In this document: positions 1-6,328 of the stretch, piece by piece | Position numbering within the stretch: position 1 is the first letter of the stretch | Layout of the letters: every line of letters starts with the position of its first letter | From: Chloroflexota bacterium | GTDB taxonomy: Bacteria > Chloroflexota > UBA6077 | Assembly: GCA_021788565.1 (NCBI GenBank) | Contig: JAJYKO010000137.1 | Span: 1-9,648 of the forward strand | DNA: 9,648 nt | Direction of reading: 5' to 3' | Notes under the pieces: generated by a model | Databases searched by the model: none | What the model was told of the DNA's origin: nothing | What the model saw: the letters and a program-made list of their open reading frames with translations, nothing else | Translations under genes and position numbers: made by a program

Positions 1-1
1 C

Positions 2-292
2 ACGACGGGAAGGGGCACCCCGACCGGTCACCCGCTGGCGCCGGTCATAAAGATCACCGGGAACTCGGGGAGCTACCGCCGTCTCTCCGACAACATAGAC
101 ATCAACGTTGGCACCGTCATGGACGGAGAGAAGACCCTGGAGGAGGCAGGTGAGGAGATCTTCCAGGAGGTGCTGGCTGTGGCCGGAGGCAAGCCCACTA
201 AGGCGGAGATCCTTGGCCACGACGAGCTTATGACGGTATGGCGTCCCTCTTCGGAGCACGGTCTGGCTTACGGCTGTGGCGAGTGGGCCTGA
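2..292 (+). CDS. UxaA-family dehydratase (altronate/galactarate dehydratase type), C-terminal end only
   Basis: Partial gene: the last 96 residues are in frame from base 2 to the TGA at 290-292, and the start lies outside the window. The fragment opens with TTGRGTPTGHP, then VIKITGN, then NIDINVGTVMDGEKTLEEAG. This matches the C-terminal part of the D-galactarate dehydratase/altronate hydrolase family, whose members remove water from hexarate or hexonate sugar acids to give 2-keto-3-deoxy acids in the cytoplasm. A GxxTxNE-like stretch (SYRRLSDNIDIN) replaces the part of the family that usually describes the tail of the large domain. The stop is 17 bp before the FAH-family gene, which has its own AAGGAGAT Shine-Dalgarno, so the two are probably co-transcribed. 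The family call is fairly secure; the exact substrate (altronate, galactarate, another aldonate) cannot be decided from this fragment. Confidence 0.8.
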   Translation, partial: TTGRGTPTGHPLAPVIKITGNSGSYRRLSDNIDINVGTVMDGEKTLEEAGEEIFQEVLAVAGGKPTKAEILGHDELMTVWRPSSEHGLAYGCGEWA

Positions 293-309
293 AAGGAGAT
301 GAATAGACC

Positions 310-1215
310 ATGCGTTTGGCGACTATTACGAGGAGAGATCGGCCGGGCGGCGTAGAAGAGGCCGCCGTAGTCACGGGGAGGGGCGTAGTGCCGATCGGCT
401 CCATAAACGCCTTCTGGGGCAAGGCGTGGCCGGCGGATCTCTTCCAGCTGGTCGGCCACGGGATAAATCCGCTGATCGGCCGGGAGGCGGAGGAGACCCC
501 CGGTGCCGTCGATCCAGCCCTCGTGGACTTCCGCCCGCTCTACCGCCATCCCCGCAAGATCTGGGGGATCGGCCTTAACTATCGGGAGCACGCCCAGGAT
601 TTGGGCGCTACTTTCCCCACCGAGCCCGCCAGCTTCATGAAGACGGACAATTCCATCATCGGGCCAGGAGACTACATAGAACTGCCAGAGCAATCGGAGC
701 GGGTGACCGCCGAGGCCGAACTCGGAGTGGTAATCGGACGAACCTGCCGGAACGTTTCCGTGAGGGAAGCTATGTCATACGTGGCAGGAGTCTGTCTCAT
801 CCTCGACATGACGGCCGAGGATATGGTGGTAAAGAACCCTCGCTACCTAACTCGGGCCAAGAACTTCGACACCTTCTTCTCCTTCGGGCCGGAGCTGATC
901 ACCCTGGACGAGGTGCCGGAGCTCTCGCGGCTCGTGGTCGGGACCTACAAGAACGGCTCCCTTTGCCGCGAGAACGTCGTCTCCAACATGGCCTTCCCCC
1001 CCGACTACCTGGTTTCATTCCATTCCCACGTGGCGACCCTCTATGCGGGAGACATCATCAGCACGGGGACGCCTGGGGCCGCGGTGATCCAGGATGGGGA
1101 CATCGCCGAGTGCCGGATCGATGGACTGGGGAGCCTTGCCAACCCAGTTCGCGGCAAAGCGAAGAACGGGCACGAGGCCGCGCAGCACGAACGGCCGACC
1201 GGGGCGGTAAGCTAA
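310..1215 (+). CDS. Fumarylacetoacetate hydrolase (FAH) family protein
   Basis: A 301-residue FAH-superfamily enzyme. Residues 1-75 form a small N-terminal domain and 82-285 the FAH fold. Visible hallmarks: KIWGIGLNYREHAQD (83-97), metal-ligand candidates E135 and E137 in AEAELGVVIG, D166 in LILDMTAED, K184 in LTRAKNFDTF, and ISTGTP (250-255). Members cleave or hydrate C-C/C=O bonds in 2,4-dioxo or acylpyruvate-type acids with Mg2+ or Mn2+; relatives act on fumarylacetoacetate, acylpyruvates, 2-keto-3-deoxy-fuconate derivatives and homoprotocatechuate intermediates. The start is supported by AAGGAGAT at 293-300, 9 nt before ATG. Its place directly behind a UxaA-type dehydratase suggests a role on a keto-deoxy sugar acid rather than an aromatic, but that is inference. 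Length and motifs are complete, with no sign of damage. The 20-residue hydrophilic tail (KNGHEAAQHERP) is not part of the fold. Confidence 0.88.
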   Translation: MRLATITRRDRPGGVEEAAVVTGRGVVPIGSINAFWGKAWPADLFQLVGHGINPLIGREAEETPGAVDPALVDFRPLYRHPRKIWGIGLNYREHAQDLGATFPTEPASFMKTDNSIIGPGDYIELPEQSERVTAEAELGVVIGRTCRNVSVREAMSYVAGVCLILDMTAEDMVVKNPRYLTRAKNFDTFFSFGPELITLDEVPELSRLVVGTYKNGSLCRENVVSNMAFPPDYLVSFHSHVATLYAGDIISTGTPGAAVIQDGDIAECRIDGLGSLANPVRGKAKNGHEAAQHERPTGAVS

Positions 1216-1293
1216 CGGCCTTCGGGGCACTCGGGACGCCGGGGCCTCTGGTTGGAATTCACTTTCCCGTTCTCGTAGGTGTCCCCCCGGGAC

Positions 1294-1328
1294 CTGGGCA
1301 ACTGGGTTGAGACAACCCGGACTCCCAG
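1294..1328 (+). terminator. Nested hairpin downstream of the FAH gene
   Basis: GGGTTG (1304-1309), loop AGA, CAACCC (1313-1318) form a perfect 6-bp hairpin. An outer pair, CTGGG (1294-1298) with CCCAG (1324-1328), encloses it. The sequence AATTTAGG follows, so there is only a short T-run. It may help end or stabilise the 3' end of the UxaA/FAH transcript. A structured leader of the regulator gene is the alternative, but the best promoter for that gene lies further downstream. Confidence 0.35.
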
Positions 1329-1356
1329 AATTTAGGTAACGGCCGATGCAGTACCG

Positions 1357-1384
1357 GCCCGCCGGCGAAACGCCGCCGGGCTTT
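1357..1384 (+). terminator. Possible intrinsic terminator of the UxaA-FAH operon
   Basis: G-CCCG-C-CGGCG (1357-1367), loop AAA, CGCCG-C-CGGG-C (1371-1381): ten base pairs around a single central C:C mismatch, with a tight 3-nt loop, followed by TTTCCC. The GC-rich stem and short T-tract fit an intrinsic terminator for the upstream operon. The weak T-run (three T) keeps confidence moderate. Confidence 0.45.
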
Positions 1385-1474
1385 CCCATGCCCCCGTGCA
1401 TGTTCCATCCGCCCGCAGCACGAGAGGATTTTGGCTCGTTTCCAGGTCGTGCGAGTTAACCATCAGCGAAACTC

Positions 1475-1503
1475 TTGACAGCCCATTGTATACTCGCTGT
1501 ATT
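1475..1503 (+). promoter_or_regulatory. Predicted sigma-70-type promoter of the GntR regulator gene
   Basis: A consensus -35 TTGACA (1475-1480) is followed after 17 nt by TGTATT (1498-1503), which matches four of six positions of TATAAT. Transcription would begin near 1510, about 50 nt before the favoured TTG start at 1559. The -10 hexamer lies on the second copy of the 11-bp-spaced GTATNC repeats, so a protein bound there would compete directly with RNA polymerase. A TATACT at 1489-1494 is better as a hexamer but sits only 8 nt from TTGACA and cannot pair with it. Confidence 0.5.
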
Positions 1504-1531
1504 CATACCGTATTCCTCGAGTATGCCGCGA
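1488..1531 (+). repeat. Four GTATNC repeats at exact 11-bp spacing (probable operator array)
   Basis: GTATAC, GTATTC, GTATTC and GTATGC begin at 1488, 1499, 1510 and 1521, each exactly 11 bp from the next, so all copies face the same side of the helix. Two ATAC complements (1490-1493, 1505-1508) create overlapping dyads: GTAT-TC-ATAC (1499-1508), ATAC-C-GTAT (1505-1513), and an outer ATACTCG (1490-1496) with CGAGTAT (1518-1524). The array covers the predicted -10 and start of transcription of the GntR gene. The simplest reading is an autoregulatory operator read by a dimer or by adjacent dimers. No protein-site match has been tested. Confidence 0.5.
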
Positions 1532-1558
1532 CACGGCCGTCGCACAAAGGAGAGAGAG

Positions 1559-2263
1559 TTGCTCCCACGAGACCATCTGCCGCCACTTGCCTTGAAGGCT
1601 TATCTAGAGCTGAGAGACGCTATCGTCCAGCGGAGGCTTCCGCCAGGTCAGTACCTCTCGGAGCCGCAGCTGACCGAGGAGTTGGGGGTGAGCCGGACAC
1701 CCATTCGGGCCGCGCTGCAGGCCTTAATCCAGGACGGTCTCGTACGAACCAGCCCGGGTCGGGGCACCGTCGTGAGCGACGTCTCGGTTCAAGACGTGAG
1801 GGATATCTACGAGTTGCGAATGGGCATCGATGGGATGGCGGCTCTCCTGGCTGCCGAGAGAGCTCCAGATTCGGCGTTGGCCAGGCTAAGAACTACGGTT
1901 CTCCAAGACACTGCCGGCGTCAGCCAGGAGAAGATGCAGGCGATGGGGAACCGATTTCACGCCACGGTGGCGGAGGTCTCCGGCAACCAGCGTATCAATG
2001 ACATGCTCCAACTCGTGCAGCCTCAGCTGGACCGCTATCGACTGATGGGCTACGACGTCCCGGGGCGAGGGCCGGAGGCTCAGGCTGAGCACATGGAGAT
2101 ATTGTTGGCAATAGAGAGCCGGGACGGGGACCTGGCCGCGCGTCGAATGCGCGCCCATCTGGCGAACTCCCTTCGCTCCTCCCTGCGCTCCTTCATCCCG
2201 GCCGGCGGTTACTCGAACGCTTCGATGGCTGTCTCACCGACAGCCCTGGTTGAGATGCCATAG
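1559..2263 (+). CDS. GntR-family transcriptional regulator, FCD (FadR-type) subfamily
   Basis: Numbered from the TTG at 1559 (234 aa). Residues 8-75 form the GntR winged helix: AYLELRDAIVQRRLPPGQYL, then QLTEELGVSRTPIRAALQAL (37-56) with the recognition helix, and the wing GLVRTSPGRGTVV. Residues 78-212 are an all-helical FCD effector domain, with RFHATVAEVSGN (H134), QAEHMEILLAI (H178) and RRMRAHL (H200). FCD proteins normally bind a metal and a small organic acid through an Asp and three His; the three His are present, but the Asp position four before H134 appears to be Gly130. Start choice: AAAGGAG (1546-1552) sits 6 nt before TTG 1559. The upstream in-frame ATG (1523) lacks a Shine-Dalgarno and lies inside the repeat array; TTG 1475 lies in the -35 box. 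It probably senses a sugar-acid intermediate and controls its own gene and the flanking operons. Confidence 0.87.
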   Translation: MLPRDHLPPLALKAYLELRDAIVQRRLPPGQYLSEPQLTEELGVSRTPIRAALQALIQDGLVRTSPGRGTVVSDVSVQDVRDIYELRMGIDGMAALLAAERAPDSALARLRTTVLQDTAGVSQEKMQAMGNRFHATVAEVSGNQRINDMLQLVQPQLDRYRLMGYDVPGRGPEAQAEHMEILLAIESRDGDLAARRMRAHLANSLRSSLRSFIPAGGYSNASMAVSPTALVEMP

Positions 2264-2352
2264 AGCCGTGACACGTCCCGAGGGCGTAACCTGGGGCGCA
2301 GTCCTTCCGTCCGCGCTGGCTTTCCTCGTCCCATGAGGTAAGTCTGGTAGCT

Positions 2353-2398
2353 TTTGTCGCCTTGCACAGCTCTTCGAATCGAAGTAGCTGTCGACAAA
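2353..2398 (+). promoter_or_regulatory. Long imperfect stem-loop just before the ribosome site of the binding-protein gene
   Basis: Lower stem TTTGTCG (2353-2359) with CGACAAA (2392-2398); upper stem CAGCTCTTCG (2367-2376) with CGAAG-T-AGCTG (2380-2390), loop AAT, one bulged T. The Shine-Dalgarno GAAGGAGG (2401-2408) begins 2 nt after the stem. In RNA this would hold the 5' leader in a compact structure that leaves the ribosome site exposed, which could protect a highly expressed binding-protein mRNA. As DNA, the TTTGTCG/CGACAAA arms could also be protein sites. The remaining part of the 150-bp gap (2264-2352) shows no clear promoter. Confidence 0.45.
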
Positions 2399-2413
2399 TA
2401 GAAGGAGGTCGAG

Positions 2414-3865
2414 ATGTCCGAGCCTAACAGCAGCAGGAATGATAACAACCCGAGAGGCGAGTCCGATAAGCTAAAGCCCAACATAACCAGACGGCAGTTC
2501 CTAGTAGCCTTGGGCGCGACCATGGCTGGCCTGGGTTTGGAGGCGTGCGCTCCGAAATCGGGCTCAGCGCCTGCGGCGCAGGGAGCCAAGGCCGCAGCCG
2601 TTACCAATACCTCGGCGCCCGTGGCGCAGACGAGCCAACCGGCAGCCGCAAGCACCTCGGCTCCCGCGGTTGTTAAGAGCAGCTCCGTAGATTACTGGAC
2701 CTTCCTGGACCCGAAGGGCACTGATGCTCGTTCCAAGGCGCAGAACATGATGCTCGACAGCTTCAAGAAGAAGTACCCGAACATCAACGTCAATGTCACC
2801 GTCTTTCCCTGGCAGCAGATTGACCAGCAGCTAACGCAAGCGGTCAAGGCTGGAAAGGCCCCAGACCTGTCGCGAGCCAACCTGGCGCTAATGGCCCAGC
2901 ACGCTGCCGCCAACGACCTCATGCCGCTGGACCAGTATGTTTCTGGCTGGTCGGCCCAGCAGAAGGACCAGTTCGTCACTCCGTGGGATACGACGGTCTT
3001 CAACGGGCACAAGCTCTCGTTCTTCATCGAGTGTCGGTGCTATCCCCTGATGTACCGCAAGGACCTCATCAAGGATCTGCCCCAGTCCTGGGACGAGCTG
3101 GGCCAAATCGGGGCCAAGCTCACCAAGCCCCCCGTCTATGGGGTTGTGGTTCCGCTGTCGCAGAAGGGGCATGCGTCGGGCTTGTACGAATGGCTCTTCC
3201 CAACCCTCTGGGGCGCTGGGGGTGACTACTTCACGAGCGATGGAAAGGCGGCCTTCGCCGGTGATGCCGGTGTCAAAGCCTATCAGCTTCTCTACGATCT
3301 GGTAAACAAATACAAGGCGATGCCCGCCAGCGCAGCTTCCGCCGACATTGAGGCCGTCACACAGAACATGATGGCCGGTACTCAGACGATGGGTATCATC
3401 GGTACCCACCGGATTACCTTCATGTGGACAGGGAAGGCCACGACCAAAGATCACCTGGGCATCGGCTACATCCCATCCTTCGATAAGGGCAAGCCCTCAC
3501 CCACCTTCTCCGACGGGTGGCAGGCGGTCATCGCCCGCGGTGCGAAGAACCCGGATGGGGCCTGGACACTTATGCAGCACATCCTGGATCCCGAGTCGCA
3601 GCTAACCAACGTGAAGGTCGGGGGCGAACTCCCATCTGTCAAAGCCGTGCTGGACGATCCCTGGTTCAAGTCACCCGACGGCGCCGACTTCGCCTTCGCG
3701 CTCAGCTACCTCAACCAAAGCAAGAAGAACGTTTCCTTCCCCGCGACCTGGAACCAGCTGATGGACGATCTGGCTACTGCCGCCCAGCAGGTTATTGCCG
3801 GCCAAAGGAGCCCCGCCGACGCGCTAACCGCGGTCGCTAAGGAATTCGATAGCTGGAAGAGCTAG
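2414..3865 (+). CDS. ABC transporter substrate-binding lipoprotein, carbohydrate class
   Basis: A 483-residue extracytoplasmic solute-binding protein that captures substrate and delivers it to the permeases encoded downstream. Signal region: twin arginine TRRQFLVALG (R26, R27), hydrophobic stretch, and lipobox LEAC with Cys45 as the probable lipidated residue, implying Tat-type export and membrane anchoring. Residues 46-92 are a low-complexity Ala/Ser/Thr/Pro/Val linker that tethers the folded domain. From about residue 93 (VDYWTFLDP) the bacterial solute-binding fold of the sugar family follows, with FKKKYPNINVNV, GKAPDL, then YPLMYRKDLIKDLPQSWDEL (210-229), and GIIGTHRITFMWTGK. GAAGGAGG lies 5 nt before ATG. 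First gene of the transporter run; the next gene starts 50 bp later. The ligand is unknown; sugars, sugar acids and glycerol phosphodiesters are all possible for the family. Confidence 0.9.
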   Translation: MSEPNSSRNDNNPRGESDKLKPNITRRQFLVALGATMAGLGLEACAPKSGSAPAAQGAKAAAVTNTSAPVAQTSQPAAASTSAPAVVKSSSVDYWTFLDPKGTDARSKAQNMMLDSFKKKYPNINVNVTVFPWQQIDQQLTQAVKAGKAPDLSRANLALMAQHAAANDLMPLDQYVSGWSAQQKDQFVTPWDTTVFNGHKLSFFIECRCYPLMYRKDLIKDLPQSWDELGQIGAKLTKPPVYGVVVPLSQKGHASGLYEWLFPTLWGAGGDYFTSDGKAAFAGDAGVKAYQLLYDLVNKYKAMPASAASADIEAVTQNMMAGTQTMGIIGTHRITFMWTGKATTKDHLGIGYIPSFDKGKPSPTFSDGWQAVIARGAKNPDGAWTLMQHILDPESQLTNVKVGGELPSVKAVLDDPWFKSPDGADFAFALSYLNQSKKNVSFPATWNQLMDDLATAAQQVIAGQRSPADALTAVAKEFDSWKS

Positions 3866-3915
3866 AAAGTCACATCTTCGGACCATGAGTTGTCAGAGAG
3901 GACATAGGAAAAGAC

Positions 3916-5364
3916 ATGACAGGTACGGAGCAACTTTACCGCAATAAACAAGTAGAGTATCAGGTCGAAGATAAAACGGTCACTGAGCCAGCACGTGATC
4001 TGCCCGTGGCATCCAAGGTCGACGTCGTAGTGTCGGGTGGTGGCCCCGCCGGGCTCGGGGCGGCGGTCGGAGCGGCTCGTCAGGGAGCCAAGACCCTTCT
4101 CGTCGAGCGCAACGCCTTTCTGGGCGGTGCGGCCACCGCCGTTCTGATGGCTGTGTGGAACATGCCGCTGGACCATATGACCGGATTTGCCCATGATCTG
4201 ACCGCCAGGCTGATAGCCCGCGGAGCAGCTGTGGGGGGTGGCCCTGCCACCCCCTTCGATCCTGAGGGGTTCAAGAACGCTGCCCTCGAGTTTGTCCAGG
4301 AGAACGACATCCAGCTGCTGCTCTACTCTAGTGTCGTCGCGCCCATCGTAGACAAGGGACGAGTTCGCGGAGTAGTGGTCGAGAACAAAAGTGGACGCCA
4401 GGCAATCCTGGCCGGGAACGTGGTCGACTGCACGGGAGATGCCGACCTTGCAGCGGCTTCAGGTGTGCCTTTTGTGAAGGGGCGCGAGAGCGACGGAAAG
4501 ATGCGCCCAATGACCGTCCTCATGCATCTCGGCAACCTGGATATCCCACGCATGGTCGAATATGCCAAGGCCCATCCAGAGGAATTCGACCTCGATCCCC
4601 ATTTCCAGATGCTGGACCTAGAGCACGGTATGGTGCGCTTCGCAGGCTTCTTCAGCCATGTCCGCGAGGCCCACGAGCGAGGCGAACTTGATCCCAGCCT
4701 TCACTACTTGAGGTTCGAAGGGGTTCAGGTCGACAGGGGGATGGCCTTCCTGAATACAGTTCGCGTCTACGACGTGGACGGCACTAACGCTTTTGATCTA
4801 ACTCGAGCTGAGATGGAAGCCCGCCGGCAGATGCAGCAGCTGCTCGCCTTCGTGAAGCGGCGGATCCCGGGTTGCGAGAACTGTTACGTCGTTGAGACAT
4901 CGTCAAGCATAGGGGTCAGGGAGACACGGCGCATCCGGGGGAAGCACGTGCTCACGGAGGGGGATATCGCAGCCGGTCGAACCTATCCGGATACAGTTGC
5001 CCGCCTCTGGCGATTCCACACCCCGGGCGTCGAGATGCACAGTCCGGATCCGATCGAGGGTAGCCCGGAGGATCCCCTGCACCGTCAGCTGCAGAGGCCG
5101 CTGATCTCTTTCGAAGTCCCGTACGGCTGTCTGCTTCCAGGCGAGGTGGACGGACTGCTGGTCGGGGGCCGCGCGATCTCCCAAGATCACGCAGCCGACG
5201 GCTTTACGCGTGGGATGTACGCATGCATGGTGACCGGACAGGCCGCCGGTACCGCAGCTGGCCTTGCGGCGCTTCGCCATCTGTCTCCAGCATCTCTGGA
5301 AGTTCGTGATCTTCAGCGGGCCCTGGCCGCACAGCAAGTTGATCTGGGATCGGTCACCCTGTAG
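3916..5364 (+). CDS. FAD-dependent oxidoreductase 1 (FAD_oxidored family, PF12831-like)
   Basis: A 482-residue cytoplasmic flavoprotein with no signal peptide. Residues 35-64 are the Rossmann dinucleotide site: VDVVVSGGGPAG (GGGPAG at 41-46) ending in LLVER with E64 for the ribose. FLGGAAT (68-74) follows. VVDCTGDADLAAASG (169-183) is the second FAD-contact motif typical of this family, and LLVGGRAISQDHAADGFTRG (414-433) with TGQAAGTAAG the C-terminal FAD cap. The segment IPGCENCYVVETSSSIGVRE holds a CxxC pair (C320, C323). Family members oxidise or reduce varied small molecules and most are unassigned. It is paralogous to the gene at 7253. It lies between the binding-protein and permease genes; the start has only a weak AGGAA ahead. 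Its substrate is presumably what the transporter imports, or a derivative; that is inference. Confidence 0.87.
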   Translation: MTGTEQLYRNKQVEYQVEDKTVTEPARDLPVASKVDVVVSGGGPAGLGAAVGAARQGAKTLLVERNAFLGGAATAVLMAVWNMPLDHMTGFAHDLTARLIARGAAVGGGPATPFDPEGFKNAALEFVQENDIQLLLYSSVVAPIVDKGRVRGVVVENKSGRQAILAGNVVDCTGDADLAAASGVPFVKGRESDGKMRPMTVLMHLGNLDIPRMVEYAKAHPEEFDLDPHFQMLDLEHGMVRFAGFFSHVREAHERGELDPSLHYLRFEGVQVDRGMAFLNTVRVYDVDGTNAFDLTRAEMEARRQMQQLLAFVKRRIPGCENCYVVETSSSIGVRETRRIRGKHVLTEGDIAAGRTYPDTVARLWRFHTPGVEMHSPDPIEGSPEDPLHRQLQRPLISFEVPYGCLLPGEVDGLLVGGRAISQDHAADGFTRGMYACMVTGQAAGTAAGLAALRHLSPASLEVRDLQRALAAQQVDLGSVTL

Positions 5365-5378
5365 AGAGGTGCTCTCTA
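5362..5378 (+). promoter_or_regulatory. Perfect 7-bp inverted repeat spanning a stop codon and the next ribosome site
   Basis: TAGAGAG (5362-5368), loop GTG, CTCTCTA (5372-5378). The left arm contains the TAG stop of the first FAD oxidoreductase and most of the purine-rich GAGAGG that would serve as Shine-Dalgarno for the permease ATG at 5380. Folded, the hairpin would hide that site; a ribosome finishing the upstream gene would open it. This is the arrangement expected for translational coupling. It is inferred from sequence alone. Confidence 0.45.
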
Positions 5379-5379
5379 G

Positions 5380-6318
5380 ATGAATACGATGGCGACGACA
5401 AGTGGTAGCAGAGCGGGAGAAGCGCCGGCTTCGCTTGCGGCACCGAGACGGAGGGGTAGCTCACAGGCACGCTTCGCCTACCTGTTCCTGGCACCGGCGC
5501 TGCTGCTGGTCCTGCTAGTCACGCTCATCCCGGTTGCGTACGCCCTTGCCCTCAGCGTTCTCAACACCGATTATCTGAACGTGGTGGGCTTTGCTGGCAT
5601 CGAGCAGTATCTGAAGTTCGTGGCCGACTCGCTAGGCCAGCAGAATGTCATTGCCTCAGTCACATATATCCTGGCATCCCTGGTGCTGGCAATCCCGCTG
5701 GGGCTGGGTCTTGCCACGCTACTCAATCGGGAGTTTCGGTTTCGGACCCTATTTCGCACCCTCTTGATCCTGCCCTGGGTGATAACCCTGGTCGCGACGG
5801 GCCTTCTCTGGAACTGGCTGTACAACCCACAGTACGGACCGATTGACTTCCTGCTTGGCCGGGCGTTCGGGGTAAACATCGATTTTCTCGGACAGTCCAC
5901 TTGGGCCATGTTCTCCATGGTCGTTGCCAATGTATGGCAGTCCTATCCCTACGCGATGATTCTGACCCTGGCGGGCCTTCAGACGATCCCGTCTGACCTC
6001 CTAGAGGCGGCTTCCATCGACGGAGCCTCAAATTGGCGGCAGTTCCTGAGCGTCAAGCTGCCTTTGCTCCAGAACCACATCCTAGTGGTTATCATCCTTC
6101 TAGGGATCAACTACTTCAACCAGGTTACTCTGCCGCTAATACTCACGGGTGGAGGTCCGCTGAACGCCACCTACGTCATGAGCCTGCGGGTATACAACGA
6201 GGCTTTTTCCTTCTATCACATGGGGTTCGCCTCCGCGATAGCCGTCGTCATGCTGTTCTTCAATCTGGTGTTCACGCTGATTTACCTGCGAGTTCTGCGC
6301 AGAGAGTCTCTGTACTAG
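5380..6318 (+). CDS. ABC transporter permease, MalF/UgpA type
   Basis: A 312-residue inner-membrane permease of the CUT1 (MalF/UgpA) class, one half of the channel. After a basic, disordered-looking N-terminus (1-30), about six membrane segments are seen near 31-58, 90-115, 124-145, 173-200, 231-255 and 281-305. The cytoplasmic EAA loop that docks on the ATPase reads EAASIDGASNWRQFLSVKLP (209-228), a near-consensus form with the central G. NYFNQVTLPLILTGGGP and LRVYNEAF are also typical of sugar permeases. Start ATG 5380 is 15 bp after the upstream stop, behind a GAGAGG inside an inverted repeat; a second in-frame ATG at 5389 is possible. It pairs with the permease beginning 10 bp after its stop. 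Substrate not determinable. Confidence 0.92.
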   Translation: MNTMATTSGSRAGEAPASLAAPRRRGSSQARFAYLFLAPALLLVLLVTLIPVAYALALSVLNTDYLNVVGFAGIEQYLKFVADSLGQQNVIASVTYILASLVLAIPLGLGLATLLNREFRFRTLFRTLLILPWVITLVATGLLWNWLYNPQYGPIDFLLGRAFGVNIDFLGQSTWAMFSMVVANVWQSYPYAMILTLAGLQTIPSDLLEAASIDGASNWRQFLSVKLPLLQNHILVVIILLGINYFNQVTLPLILTGGGPLNATYVMSLRVYNEAFSFYHMGFASAIAVVMLFFNLVFTLIYLRVLRRESLY

Positions 6319-6328
6319 GAGGATGACG

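Noticed and set aside
1387..1402. CATGC/GCATG inverted repeat as an operator
   Set aside because: Arms are only 5 bp with a 6-nt gap; too weak next to the much stronger GTATNC array.
1475..1494. TTGACA with TATACT as a promoter pair
   Set aside because: The two hexamers are only 8 nt apart; about 17 nt is needed.
1475..1558. Longer regulator start at TTG 1475
   Set aside because: That TTG is the first half of TTGACA, the translated segment does not resemble a GntR N-terminus, and no Shine-Dalgarno precedes it.
2888..3454. A 188-codon minus-strand frame inside the binding-protein gene
   Set aside because: No motif, no convincing ribosome site, and complete overlap with a well-supported gene.
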